Shown piece after piece: positions 45,284 through 54,772 of a stretch of 64,000 nt of DNA (position 1 is its first letter; each line of letters begins with the position of its first letter). Position numbers and translations under genes: made by a program. Source of the stretch: JBDHTS01 sp044221445 (GTDB lineage Bacteria; Pseudomonadota; Alphaproteobacteria; Micavibrionales; Micavibrionaceae); NCBI GenBank assembly GCA_044221445.1, contig JBGAPF010000002.1, positions 124,001 to 188,000 of the forward strand. Direction: 5' to 3'. The notes under the pieces were generated by a model, which saw only the letters and a program-made list of their open reading frames with translations, did not search any database and was not told where the DNA came from.

Positions 45284-46173
45284 TCCAGGACCCTCTTCCA
45301 GCCGCCGCCAAATCCTTGCGCGACCAGGTCCTCGGCCTGCAGCCCGGCCTTGCGCGCCTGCGCCTGACGTATCTGGGTTATTTCCTGGCGGGCGCCGTGG
45401 TCATCACGATTGTCGTCACGATCGCACTCTTCGTTTTTTATCCCTCCATGGACGCGATTTTTTCCCTTGCCGTCTCGCTGCCGCTGCTTCTGTCGTTTCT
45501 GCTTTTCCGTGCTGTCCAGCGCTTTTACGACAAGGCCGTCCGGCAGCAGGTTATTGAGACACTGACCATTACCAGCGGCGTCACCTGCAATCCCGAAGGT
45601 TTTATAACGCGGGACTCTCTTATACCTCATTTCATCCTGCCGACGCACAAAGATGCTGTAATGACGGATGGGTTCGACGGCGCTTACAACGGTGCGCCCC
45701 TGACCCTCCAGGATATCGACCTGGAAGGAGCGAAAAGCAATGTCGGCGGCCTGCTCGCCCGCGTAAAACTGAAACGTCCGGTCGATGGCCATACGGTGGT
45801 AATGACCGTCAACGCGGTCAGGGCTTTCTTCCCGGACAAGTTTTCTGCCTATGGCAAGGTCGGTGTTTCCAGCAAATACGACAGGCAGATCGAGACATTT
45901 TCGACCGAACGGTCCGAAGCCCGCCTGATCGTCGACGCCGCTTTCGTCGAACGGTTCATGGAAGCCGGAACCGCGCTCAAGGCACGCTGGATCGCGGTCA
46001 GTTTCTTAAAATCAGAGGCCGTGTTTTTCCTCGACCGTTCCGCCGGAATGCTCGACGCGCCCCCTCTCTGGTCGACCGTCAAGCCGGAAGCCCTGCTGGA
46101 TATCTACACCCAGTTCGAAGCCTTCTTCAAACTCATCGATGTCATGAAGCGTAATGGGCAGGTCAGTGTCTAG
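45280..46173 (+). CDS. DUF3137-like membrane protein
   Basis: 297 residues, translationally coupled to flhA (ATGA overlap). Two membrane helices at about 35-75 (LGYFLAGAVVITIVVTIALF, SLAVSLPLLLSFLLF) are followed by a soluble domain with SNVGGLLARVKLKRPVDGHT and FERFMEAGTALKARW-like helices. Size, topology and the C-terminal pattern fit the DUF3137 family of unknown function. The coupling to flhA may be positional only. Confidence 0.6.
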   Translation: MIQDPLPAAAKSLRDQVLGLQPGLARLRLTYLGYFLAGAVVITIVVTIALFVFYPSMDAIFSLAVSLPLLLSFLLFRAVQRFYDKAVRQQVIETLTITSGVTCNPEGFITRDSLIPHFILPTHKDAVMTDGFDGAYNGAPLTLQDIDLEGAKSNVGGLLARVKLKRPVDGHTVVMTVNAVRAFFPDKFSAYGKVGVSSKYDRQIETFSTERSEARLIVDAAFVERFMEAGTALKARWIAVSFLKSEAVFFLDRSAGMLDAPPLWSTVKPEALLDIYTQFEAFFKLIDVMKRNGQVSV

Positions 46174-46202
46174 GAGAGCGTAAGACGGCCGCTTCCCGAT
46201 GG

Positions 46203-47393
46203 TTAATCCTGCGTCAGATGATGAACCATTCTTTTATAAGACCGCTTGACCAGATCAGGATGCGCCGCTGCATACGATAAGATCGGTTCTTTTAAAAGCT
46301 CCGGATACTGGCCGTCTCCATGATGGTCCATAATGGACGTATCGAGCGCCAGGAGAAAGCCGACATGCTGCCTTGCGGGGTCAGGAGATTGAAGCATTTC
46401 AAGGGCCGTTTCTGACGTCGATTTTTTGAAAATGCGATGCAGGGCCGGGCGCAGATTAGCTTGCAGGTCGTCAAACATGGCCTGGCGGTGGTCATCGGGA
46501 ACCTTCCGGCTGCCCCCCTGTGATATTTGTGAAACGACATTGCCGTAGGTTTGTTCGTCCCCCGCGGCTTCCGCCGGCAGCTTGTAATAGGCCATATGCG
46601 GATAAATCGAAGTCTCGCCGTCCGAGTGAACCGCGGTTAAAAGAATGCGGGCTGTCGGACTGGATTGCCCAACATCGGTATCAATACGGACTCCGCTCAC
46701 AAGTTCCTGGACGATCACGCTGTCATGGCGCGGAAGCGATAACATATGGCTCCACAGAAAGCTGCCTACCCTCTTGTTAAACCATTGTTTCAGATCCTGG
46801 GCCTGAACGATGGCGACGCCTTTGCCACCGCTCATGCGCGGCGCTTTTATAACGACTCTCTCGCCTGTAAAATCATCGAGAATGGCTGAAACATCTACGT
46901 GATTATAAAAAACCCTTTTAACGGGATACGCTTTTTGACAGGGAAAGATCTCTGGCGCCATCGGCGCAAGGATTGCCGCCAGATAGGACTTATCGCTATA
47001 TATACCTCTCATCAGGCCATGGCCGTCATAAGGCAAAAACGCTGATTTCCTGAAAGCGAGTCCGCATGCGTCAGAGACATAAGGAGAAAGATATATCCCG
47101 CTGTATCGGTCAATACTTTCCCGGTTATCAGGCAGTGCAGAATTTTTAAAATCCGGGGCAACCAGACACCCATAAATATCGTTATCCTCATCGATCGTTC
47201 TGTGCCAGACATCAAGACCGAGCCTTTCCCATAGCGGCACGACAAACTCTTTAATGGGATTTGTATGGTAAAGCTCTGTGTACCCTGAAAGGCCTGACTG
47301 CAAAATTCCCCGCCCGAATTCAAATATCTTGAATTCCATCCCGGACGTTAAAACGCCATCCACGATCATGGTTGTTATGACGGCATCGCTCAT
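46203..47393 (-). CDS. ATP-grasp-like ligase of unknown function, paralog A
   Basis: 396 residues. VVIKAPRMSGGKGV (180-193) looks like the ATP-binding lysine and glycine loop of ATP-grasp enzymes. VIVQE (226-230) gives the adenine-hinge strand and Glu, and N285 with QGGS (292-295) resembles the N-x-S-x-G-G metal/substrate site of RimK and glutathione-synthetase-like ligases. A second block, DKSYLAAILAPMAPEIFP (134-151), is shared with the next gene upstream on this strand. So it probably makes an amide or ester bond with ATP, but the substrate is unknown. No N-terminal signal. AT-richer than the flagellar genes on both sides. Second of the tandem pair. Confidence 0.65.
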   Translation of the reverse strand: MSDAVITTMIVDGVLTSGMEFKIFEFGRGILQSGLSGYTELYHTNPIKEFVVPLWERLGLDVWHRTIDEDNDIYGCLVAPDFKNSALPDNRESIDRYSGIYLSPYVSDACGLAFRKSAFLPYDGHGLMRGIYSDKSYLAAILAPMAPEIFPCQKAYPVKRVFYNHVDVSAILDDFTGERVVIKAPRMSGGKGVAIVQAQDLKQWFNKRVGSFLWSHMLSLPRHDSVIVQELVSGVRIDTDVGQSSPTARILLTAVHSDGETSIYPHMAYYKLPAEAAGDEQTYGNVVSQISQGGSRKVPDDHRQAMFDDLQANLRPALHRIFKKSTSETALEMLQSPDPARQHVGFLLALDTSIMDHHGDGQYPELLKEPILSYAAAHPDLVKRSYKRMVHHLTQD

Positions 47394-47476
47394 ACAGATG
47401 TATTTATATGTAAATAATTAAGATTACAAGATAATTACTGAGAACAGATGAATTAGATCTTCTGGACAATGCAAAA

Positions 47477-48697
47477 TCACTGAAATTTCAAATTACGTGC
47501 CTTGCTGATTTCATGAGGATGAAGCTCATCGATATGACGCCTCGTAGTCGTTTCAACCAGCGGAATAAGATGCGGAGGAAAAACCGCTGGCTGACCCATG
47601 GCTTTTTCATCCAGCGCCAGGCGAAGGCCTGCCAGGGCCTTGTGTGGATCCGCTGAGTCCATATATTCACCGGCAATCTCTGCAGGCGCGACACAAAAGA
47701 AAGGATGTATGGCCGGTTCCAACCTCGCCAGAGCGTCGAATACGATTCGCCTGTGCTCTTCGGGCACGTCACAGGACCCGCCTTCATCGACGTCTGAAAT
47801 GACGTTTTTATTTGTCGGTCGCGCTGAAAGGCTTGCCTGGGGCAGCTTGTAATAAACGTCATGCCAGACAATTTCTGTTCTGTCGCAATTATGCATTACA
47901 GTACCTATCGCACGCATCGTGGCGTCATAAGGCTTCCCTCGGTAATCGACAGGCATGCCCGGAACTCTCTCCTGGACGACGGCATAGTCGGCGCCTTTTA
48001 AACAGGCGAAAGGATCGGCTCTAAGCCACGCGAAAGGCGTATAATTCCAAAAAGCCTGACGGGCAAAGGCTGCCTGGAGATTCAGGATATCGAGGATTGT
48101 AACCCCTTGCCCGTTTTGAAGCCGCGGCGCTTTAACGACAACTTCGTTCGAATCCCCGAAATCCATGGCTATGCGGGCAGGATCTATATACGGCTGTTCG
48201 TCATGGGCCGGATAAACAGCCTGTTTCGGAAACAAATCCGGCGCGTTTGGCGCAAGCAGTCCTGCAAGGTGGCCCTTGTCTCCGCAAACAGCTCTGAAAA
48301 CCGGATTGCTGTCGAGCACCACGACAGGTGCTGTATCACTTATGCCTTCTAATGTTTTTGAAACACCAGCGGTTAGATAGGCATAATCGTAATTACTGAT
48401 ATCGCCTAGTTGTTGACCAGAAAGTTCTCTATCGGTTTTTGGAAGCCCCATTAGACTGTCGCCATAAACCGGATATCCTTCGCCCTTGCATTCCCACCAG
48501 TTCTGGCATGGCTGAAGATCACATTGACGGATCAACGCCATCACATGGCGTTCAATAGGGCTTTGCCCATCGTGAAGGCTTTCATACCCCTTATATTTCG
48601 AATCGAAAAAAGCCCTGCCAAGCTCCAAGATTTTGACCCGGCCGTCAGGCATTAATTTAAGATCCGCTATAAAAGAAGATAAAGCTGCTCTCCCCAC
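47477..48697 (-). CDS. ATP-grasp-like ligase of unknown function, paralog B
   Basis: 406 residues from a GTG at 48697 with AAAGG upstream. Homologous over its length to the gene at 46203-47393. Shared blocks are VKILELGRAFF (21-31; FKIFEFGRGIL in A), DKGHLAGLLAPNAPDLFP (140-157), VVVKAPRLQNGQGV (186-199), VVQER (240-244), YYKLP (282-286) and N298 with EGGS (305-308). Divergent from flhF (164-base gap). The pair has diverged enough that the two are likely to have different substrates or to form a heteromer. Function unknown. Confidence 0.65.
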   Translation of the reverse strand: MGRAALSSFIADLKLMPDGRVKILELGRAFFDSKYKGYESLHDGQSPIERHVMALIRQCDLQPCQNWWECKGEGYPVYGDSLMGLPKTDRELSGQQLGDISNYDYAYLTAGVSKTLEGISDTAPVVVLDSNPVFRAVCGDKGHLAGLLAPNAPDLFPKQAVYPAHDEQPYIDPARIAMDFGDSNEVVVKAPRLQNGQGVTILDILNLQAAFARQAFWNYTPFAWLRADPFACLKGADYAVVQERVPGMPVDYRGKPYDATMRAIGTVMHNCDRTEIVWHDVYYKLPQASLSARPTNKNVISDVDEGGSCDVPEEHRRIVFDALARLEPAIHPFFCVAPAEIAGEYMDSADPHKALAGLRLALDEKAMGQPAVFPPHLIPLVETTTRRHIDELHPHEISKARNLKFQ

Positions 48698-48861
48698 GAT
48701 ACCTTTACCCCTGGTTTTTTATATTATACCGGTTCGTTATAAATATTTTTATATGGAAACATAGGGTCTTGCAAGCAAATTACGGCAACATTTTGTTTTA
48801 TCCTCTAGCGTGTTGAATCGATAAAACATATACTGGTTAACGAATAGTAAACGGTCCCTCC

Positions 48862-49938
48862 ATGCGGCTGAAGTCCTTCTATGCCAAGACCATGAAAGAA
48901 GCGATGCAAATGGTCCGCGACACGCTCGGCGAAGACGCCATCATCGTTGCGACCCGCGAGGAAGGCGGGGGCAAGGCTGTGCGCGTGACCGCGGCGGTGG
49001 AACATGCCGATCATTATGAAGACCAGGGATTCGGCGCGCCCCATTTCGAGATCGAGACCGAAAGCGCATCCCCTGCCCCGCGCGGCGGCGGCTGGTTGCA
49101 ATACGATGAAGAGGATGAGGAAGGCGCTGTCGTCGAACAGCTGACCGACGTCATGCTCCGGCATGGCGTGCCTGAAGATATCACCGACCAGGTCATTTCC
49201 TGCGCCACCGTCATGGGCGAGGCCCAGGCGGACGTCGCGCTGGTCGCCGCGCTGGAACACCTCTTCGCTTTCCGTCCGTTGAGCCAGAAAAAAGGTGGCA
49301 ATGCCATTATGGTTGTCGGGCCCCCTGGCGCCGGCAAGACACTGGCCACCGCGAAACTGGCCACCCGCGCCGTAATGGCCGGATACCGTATTGCCGTGCT
49401 GACCACGGACTCAGTCCGCGCCGGCGGCGCGGAACAGCTTTCAGCCTTTACCAAGATTCTCCGCGTCAACCTTTCAAAGGCCTCAGGCCCGAAACAACTG
49501 CGCGAAGGCCTTGATGCAGTGCGCGGCGCGGATCAGGTCTTTATCGACACGGCGGGAATCAACCCTTTCAATCCCGAAGAAATGAAGGATCTCGCCCGCA
49601 TGCTTGCCGTCGGCGAGATCGATCCCGTTCTTGTCCTGCCCGCCGGCGTCGACGCCGATGAATCGGGTGAAATCGGACGTGCCTATGCCGCGCTCGGCAT
49701 CCGCTCGATTCTGCCGACACGACTCGATATCGCGCGCCGCCTCGGCGGCATCCTGTCGGCCGCCCACCACGGGGGCATGGTTTTTGCAGAAGGCTCACAT
49801 ACCGCCAAAGTGGCTGACGGATTGTTTACCCTGACCCCCCGGCGCCTCGCATCGCTCCTGATGCCCCAGGCGCGCCAGGCCGACGCCAGAACCGCAACGG
49901 CCGCCCGCAAACGGCAAACCGCGAACGCAGGAAACTAA
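48862..49938 (+). CDS. flhF: Flagellar SRP-like GTPase FlhF
   Basis: 358 residues. N-terminal basic MRLKSFYAKTMKEAMQMVRD followed by TLGEDAIIVAT is the FlhF B-domain start; then a short N domain and the G domain with VVGPPGAGKTLATAKLA (about 151-167), TTDSVRAGGAEQL and FIDTAGINPFN. FlhF marks the pole where a flagellum is built. The usual G4 motif (TKLD) is replaced by PAGVDADE, so nucleotide recognition may be altered. The next gene (flhG) follows after 3 bases. An AT-rich 164-base spacer separates it from the ATP-grasp pair. Confidence 0.92.
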   Translation: MRLKSFYAKTMKEAMQMVRDTLGEDAIIVATREEGGGKAVRVTAAVEHADHYEDQGFGAPHFEIETESASPAPRGGGWLQYDEEDEEGAVVEQLTDVMLRHGVPEDITDQVISCATVMGEAQADVALVAALEHLFAFRPLSQKKGGNAIMVVGPPGAGKTLATAKLATRAVMAGYRIAVLTTDSVRAGGAEQLSAFTKILRVNLSKASGPKQLREGLDAVRGADQVFIDTAGINPFNPEEMKDLARMLAVGEIDPVLVLPAGVDADESGEIGRAYAALGIRSILPTRLDIARRLGGILSAAHHGGMVFAEGSHTAKVADGLFTLTPRRLASLLMPQARQADARTATAARKRQTANAGN

Positions 49939-49941
49939 AAC

Positions 49942-50784
49942 ATGAATGACCCTGTAACCGTTCAGAAACAGGCCGCAGAAGCGGAGAATGCCGCGCCGAC
50001 CTTCCGGCGCGGCCATAACATCGTCGCGGTCGCGAGCGGCAAGGGCGGCGTCGGCAAGACATGGTTTTCCATCACCCTGACTCACGCCCTCGCCAAAATG
50101 GGCAAAAAAGTCCTGCTGTTCGATGGCGATCTCGGCCTTGCCAACGTCGACGTGCAACTGGGCCTGATGCCGAAACGCGATCTGAACGACGTGATCCGCG
50201 GACGTCTCGGCCTCGACAAGATCGTCCAGCGCTACGAAGAAGGCGGCTTCGACATCATCGCAGGGCGCTCGGGTCAGGCCTCCCTCTCCGCCCTGCCCAG
50301 CCAGCGTCTCACCGTCCTGCGCGACCAGTTGCTTGAGGTGGCTGAAAAATACGACGTCGTCGTGGTCGACCTCGGCGCGGGCGTCGACCGCACCGTGCGC
50401 ATGATGTCCGCCTCGGCCACCCGCACCCTGCTGGTGACGACCGACGAACCGACTTCCCTCACTGATGCCTATGCCTTCATCAAACTCGGCAATGCGGCGG
50501 GAATGTCCAAACATGTCAGCATCGTCATCAACCAGGCCCCGAACGCCATCGAAGGCGAAAAAACCTATCGCACACTTTTAAAAGCCTGTGAAAATTTCCT
50601 CAGGCTGTCTCCCCCGCTCGCCGGCATGATCAGCGCGGACCCCCGCGTGAAAGATTCCATCCGCCACCAGACTCCGATCCTGATCCGCTCCCCTCATGCC
50701 GAAGCGGCGGAAAACGTCGAAAACATCGCCCAGGTCGTGGTCCGGCAACTGGCCGAATCCAACAGGAAGGCCTCGGCGGGTTGA
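49942..50784 (+). CDS. flhG: MinD-like ATPase FlhG
   Basis: 280 residues. Deviant Walker A SGKGGVGKTWFS (32-43) with the signature lysine, VLLFDGDLGLANVDVQLGL (about 54-72) and VVVDLGAGVDRTV. The DQLLEV...LVTTDEPTSLTDAYAF block is typical of FlhG/YlxH. Limits the number of polar flagella, working with FlhF. Ends 37 bases before the second FliK-like gene, so all three may form one operon. Confidence 0.95.
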   Translation: MNDPVTVQKQAAEAENAAPTFRRGHNIVAVASGKGGVGKTWFSITLTHALAKMGKKVLLFDGDLGLANVDVQLGLMPKRDLNDVIRGRLGLDKIVQRYEEGGFDIIAGRSGQASLSALPSQRLTVLRDQLLEVAEKYDVVVVDLGAGVDRTVRMMSASATRTLLVTTDEPTSLTDAYAFIKLGNAAGMSKHVSIVINQAPNAIEGEKTYRTLLKACENFLRLSPPLAGMISADPRVKDSIRHQTPILIRSPHAEAAENVENIAQVVVRQLAESNRKASAG

Positions 50785-50821
50785 TATATCCGCCCTGTCC
50801 GCGCCTGTGCTAAAATAATTC

Positions 50822-52666
50822 ATGGCCGATTCAACCCCGCCTCTTCCGCCGGTCCCGCCCGTAACCGCACCGCTCCCTCCCGCGCGTGGCGACGTCAAAA
50901 CCATTGTCCTTGATACGACGGGGGATTTGCAGCAGGTCGCGCGCCCCACCCGCATCGACGGCACCGCCGCACGTATGAACGGCGACGGCAGCGTGACCAT
51001 CGCCACGGACCAGGGCGAAATTACGGTCACGCTCCGCGCACCCCTGCCGCCGAACCAGCCGGTGCAGCTCGATATCCCTCCCGGCAATCCGCCACGTGTT
51101 GCGATTCTGCGTTTGCTCGACGCCCCCCTTTCCGCGCCGCAGTCTCAGCCACCGGTTTCGGCAGCGCCCCCCGACATGCCGTCCGGTGCGCGAATGGATC
51201 TTCTCCCGCCCCGGCCATTACCGCTTGAAGCCCCTTTACCCGCGCAGTCTTCATCGTTTCCGCTGGAACAGGGCCAGCCCGTCCGCCTGCTTCCCCTGCC
51301 GCCCGGCGCGCCGGTATTGCCCGCCCCTCCCAACCAGCAAGGCGAAACCATCCAGTCCGCCTTGCCAGGCCGGATTGCCCCGCCCGGCACCCTTTCTCAA
51401 CAGACGGGAACGCTGTCCCTGCCCAGCGCATCTTTAACCGCTTCGCCGTTCCAGACTCCGCCATTGCTGCAGTTTCTGTCGCTGGCGTCGCCATTCGCCA
51501 GCGTTCTCTCTACGAACCAGTCGCCGGGCGGCAATCTTCCGGTTACGATCGCGGCCATTATCCCCGGCCAGGGTTCGCCATCGGCATTCCAGGGACTGCC
51601 GTCCGCCGCGTCGCTCACCCTGCATCCTCTTTCTTCGCTCGCCCTGCCGGACAAGCCGGGCGCGGCATTACCGCAAGCGTCCGCCGGCATGGCGCCGTCC
51701 TCAAAAATCGACATCCGGGTTCAATCCGTCATTCCAGCACCCCTCCGCATGTCGGGCGCTCCCACCCCCGTCATGCCCGCAACGCTTTTTGCGGGCCAGT
51801 CCGCGGCGACCGTGGAAGGGTTCAGTTCCGGCGGCCTGCCCGTCCTGTCCATCACCCTGTCCGGAAACGCCTGGCCCGAATCATTCGTCCTTCAATTCCC
51901 CGCGTCCAACCTTACCCCCGGCGCGCGCCTGACCTTTATGCCCCAGCCCGGCATGGTCCAGCCCGCCGCGACCCCTGTTCCTTTATCTGCCGGTCTTCCG
52001 GACTCGCTGGGCATCGAATGGCCCGCTTTGCAGGAACTCTCAGCGACTCTGCAACAGGCCGCGCCCCAGGCGCTGCAGACTTTGTCTCATATGCTTCCCA
52101 ATCCGTCTCTCCCCTCGCAGCTGCCCGCCGCCGCGTTATTATTACTGGCGGCTGCCCGTTCGGGCGACGTCGACAGCTGGCTCGGCGATAAAACGATCGA
52201 TGTGGTAAAACGCTCGGGAAAACCGGACCTTCTCAGCCGCCTGAGCGGCGACCTGCGTGCGGCGAACCGTGCATCCTCCGATCCTGTCGTACAGGACTGG
52301 AAAGCGCTGCCGATGCCTCTCTACTATGAAGGCCAGCTGCAAAAGGCGATGCTGTGGTTCCGCCAGGACGGCGGCAGCGGCGACAGCGAAAGGCAGGACA
52401 ACAAGCGAAGCACCCGCTTTATCTTCGATCTCAACCTTACCCGCATGGGCGCGGTTCAGCTTGACGGACTTGCAAAAGGACAGCGCATCGATCTGATTGT
52501 CCGCACGCTGCATTTCATCAGCCCGGTCATGCGCCAGGCGATGCGCCAGCAATTCACGCGCATCCTCGAACAGGCGTCCTTCGCCGGCGAGCTTTCTTTT
52601 CAGGATACGGAAGCGCAGTTCATAAAAATAGGCGCGGCCCATGCGGCCCGCGCCTATACGATATGA
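50822..52666 (+). CDS. FliK-like hook-length control family protein
   Basis: 614 residues, very rich in Pro, Ala, Ser and Leu to about residue 420 (disordered ruler-like region), then a folded C-terminus (about 490-614): RFIFDLNLTRMGAVQLDGLA resembles the Flg_hook core (-LxLxPxxLGxVxLxL-). It follows flhG in the same orientation. It is not a copy of the fliK at 21620: there is no clear shared sequence outside the domain pattern. Could be a second molecular ruler or an unrelated flagellar protein. Confidence 0.55.
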   Translation: MADSTPPLPPVPPVTAPLPPARGDVKTIVLDTTGDLQQVARPTRIDGTAARMNGDGSVTIATDQGEITVTLRAPLPPNQPVQLDIPPGNPPRVAILRLLDAPLSAPQSQPPVSAAPPDMPSGARMDLLPPRPLPLEAPLPAQSSSFPLEQGQPVRLLPLPPGAPVLPAPPNQQGETIQSALPGRIAPPGTLSQQTGTLSLPSASLTASPFQTPPLLQFLSLASPFASVLSTNQSPGGNLPVTIAAIIPGQGSPSAFQGLPSAASLTLHPLSSLALPDKPGAALPQASAGMAPSSKIDIRVQSVIPAPLRMSGAPTPVMPATLFAGQSAATVEGFSSGGLPVLSITLSGNAWPESFVLQFPASNLTPGARLTFMPQPGMVQPAATPVPLSAGLPDSLGIEWPALQELSATLQQAAPQALQTLSHMLPNPSLPSQLPAAALLLLAAARSGDVDSWLGDKTIDVVKRSGKPDLLSRLSGDLRAANRASSDPVVQDWKALPMPLYYEGQLQKAMLWFRQDGGSGDSERQDNKRSTRFIFDLNLTRMGAVQLDGLAKGQRIDLIVRTLHFISPVMRQAMRQQFTRILEQASFAGELSFQDTEAQFIKIGAAHAARAYTI

Positions 52667-52675
52667 CGAGCCGTT

Positions 52676-54124
52676 CTATTCGCCCTGTGACGCCGTATAG
52701 CCCGGCTTGCCGTCGAAATTATACAGGTGCTCGACCTTGATGAAATCGATCTTGGCTGTGCAGAAAGCGTTCAGCAGCGCGATCACCGACTGGTGCGAAA
52801 CGCCACCTGCGCCACCCATGAAGCGCAGGCGCCAGTGATCGACGCAGAAAGTCTCGGGCTGCCCGTCGGGCCAGACTTTCGTCCCGCGGTTTGAAATTGA
52901 ATCGAGCGCCAGCCCGCCTGCCGTCAGCGGCTTGGCGATAGCTGCCAGCTTGTTGGGATCGCCCACTTGAGAGTCGATGAAAACGTCGACGCCAATCAGG
53001 TCTTTGGTCTGCGTGATACGGGGTTTCAGCGGCGGCATCTTCATCGCCCCCGATTTACCTGTCGTGTAGACGACAGGTTTCAGTTTCTCCGGCGCTTTGC
53101 CCAGCCGCGCAATCACCGCCTTGCCGAAGCCTTCTGTCCCGACCTTTTCTTTCGATTCGCCGGCGCGATAAATGTCGCCAGTATGGATTCCGTCCTCAAG
53201 AGTCTTCAGCCAGGCGTTATGCACGCGTTCCGCCACCTCGTTCTGGCCGATATGGGTCAGCATCATGATGGAGCCGAGCAGCAGGCCCGACGGGTTGGCA
53301 ATGCCCTTACCCGCGATATCCGGCGCCGATCCGTGGATCGCTTCGAACATGCCGAAATCGGTGCCGACATTCGACGATCCGCCCAGGCCGACGGATCCGG
53401 TCACTTCGGCGGCGATATCTGAAATAATGTCGCCATACAGGTTTTCGGTGACGATCACGTCGAACTGGTCGGGTTTCGCCGCAATCTTGGCGGAACCGAT
53501 GTCGATGATCATGAAGCTTTTCTCGATATCGGGATAGTCCTCGCCGATCTCGTCGAAGACGCGGTGGAACAGGCCGTCCGCCATCTTCATAATATTGTCC
53601 TTGGCCATGCAGGTGACTTTTTTACGGCCGTTGCAGCGGGCGTATTCAAAGGCGTAGCGGATGATCCGCTCCGATCCCTGGCGGGTGATGATCTTGACCG
53701 CCTCGACCGCATCCTGCGTATGGCGGTATTCGATCCCGCCGTAAATGTCTTCTTCGTTTTCACGAACGATCACCATGTCCATGGTGGGGAAGTGCGTCTC
53801 TACATAAGGTGAATACGAGACACACGGACGTACGTTGGCGAACAGCCCAAGGGATTTCCGCACCGTGACGTTCAGGCTTTTAAAACCACCTCCCTGCGGG
53901 GTGGTGATCGGCGCTTTCAGGAAGACCTTGGTCCGGCGCAGGGAGTCCCAGGAACTGTTCTCGATCCCGGTCTTGCATCCACGCTCATAGACCGCCTTGC
54001 CGATCTCGATCTCCTCGATATCGAGCGCCGCCCCCGCTTCATCAAGGATACGCAGGGTCTGATCCATGATTTCAGGACCGATGCCGTCGCCCTTGGCGAC
54101 CGTAATGGCGGTTTTATTGCTCAT
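52676..54124 (-). CDS. icd: Isocitrate dehydrogenase, long (Thermus/Rickettsia) type
   Basis: 482 residues from the ATG at 54124 (GGAGA 9 bases upstream). KGDGIGPEIM (about 11-20), KAPITTPQGGGFKSLNVTVRKSLGLFANVRP (read in pieces, about 71-101), ENEEDIYGGIEYRHT, and VTENLYGDIISDIAAE carry the substrate Ser/Asn, Arg and metal Asp residues of the IDH/IMDH family. A C-terminal extension of about 140 residues beyond the core is the mark of the Thermus-type NADP enzyme also found in Rickettsia. Oxidises isocitrate to 2-oxoglutarate in the TCA cycle. Convergent with the FliK-like gene. Confidence 0.92.
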   Translation of the reverse strand: MSNKTAITVAKGDGIGPEIMDQTLRILDEAGAALDIEEIEIGKAVYERGCKTGIENSSWDSLRRTKVFLKAPITTPQGGGFKSLNVTVRKSLGLFANVRPCVSYSPYVETHFPTMDMVIVRENEEDIYGGIEYRHTQDAVEAVKIITRQGSERIIRYAFEYARCNGRKKVTCMAKDNIMKMADGLFHRVFDEIGEDYPDIEKSFMIIDIGSAKIAAKPDQFDVIVTENLYGDIISDIAAEVTGSVGLGGSSNVGTDFGMFEAIHGSAPDIAGKGIANPSGLLLGSIMMLTHIGQNEVAERVHNAWLKTLEDGIHTGDIYRAGESKEKVGTEGFGKAVIARLGKAPEKLKPVVYTTGKSGAMKMPPLKPRITQTKDLIGVDVFIDSQVGDPNKLAAIAKPLTAGGLALDSISNRGTKVWPDGQPETFCVDHWRLRFMGGAGGVSHQSVIALLNAFCTAKIDFIKVEHLYNFDGKPGYTASQGE

Positions 54125-54255
54125 ATGAAAATCTCCGGAAAACGAAGGAAAAGCGACGTATTGCAGCACAACAATACTGCAATTTGATTGCCTAAAGGTT
54201 AATGCGACCGGCAATTATCCGTTGCAGTCATTTTCCATTTATGACAATATACGCA

Positions 54256-54705
54256 ATGTCTTACGAACTGATCCATATTGAGAAAAAAGAAGACTGGGCG
54301 TCCTATCATGACATCCGGCGGGCAGTACTGTTCGAAGGCAGGCATAGTGACATTATATACGACGACAGCCATGAAGATGAGTATCTTCCCGGTCACTATC
54401 CCCTTCTGCTGAAGTTCAACGGCAACGCTATCGGCACGACCCGCCTGGACGATTTTAGAGACGGCACAGGGGCCATAAGGCTGGTGGCGATTGTTGAATC
54501 TGAGCAGAACAAAGGGCATGGCCGTGTGCTAAGCAGGCTGGTCGACGACTTCGCCCGGTCCATTGGAATCCATACCCTGCTCGTCAACGCGGCGCCCGAA
54601 GCGCTTGGATATTACGAAAGCGTTGGCTGGTCCGCCCATGACTGGAATCCTGAGGAACTGACCGGCATCGCCAGCCAGTGCGTCCAGATGATCAGGCGGC
54701 TTTGA
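54256..54705 (+). CDS. GNAT-family acetyltransferase
   Basis: 149 residues from the ATG at 54256 (an alternative ATG is at 54241). The acetyl-CoA site is VAIVESEQNKGHGRVLSRLV (motif A, Q-x-x-G-x-G type), followed by LLVNAAPEALGYYESVGW (motif B). Substrate unknown. Short spacer to icd, divergent from it, and followed after 67 bases by nhaD. Confidence 0.85.
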   Translation: MSYELIHIEKKEDWASYHDIRRAVLFEGRHSDIIYDDSHEDEYLPGHYPLLLKFNGNAIGTTRLDDFRDGTGAIRLVAIVESEQNKGHGRVLSRLVDDFARSIGIHTLLVNAAPEALGYYESVGWSAHDWNPEELTGIASQCVQMIRRL

Positions 54706-54772
54706 TCCTTCATTTGATTGACAACCGTGCCGGATGATCCATTATTGTTCGCTGTTCGACAAAGGCGCCTTC

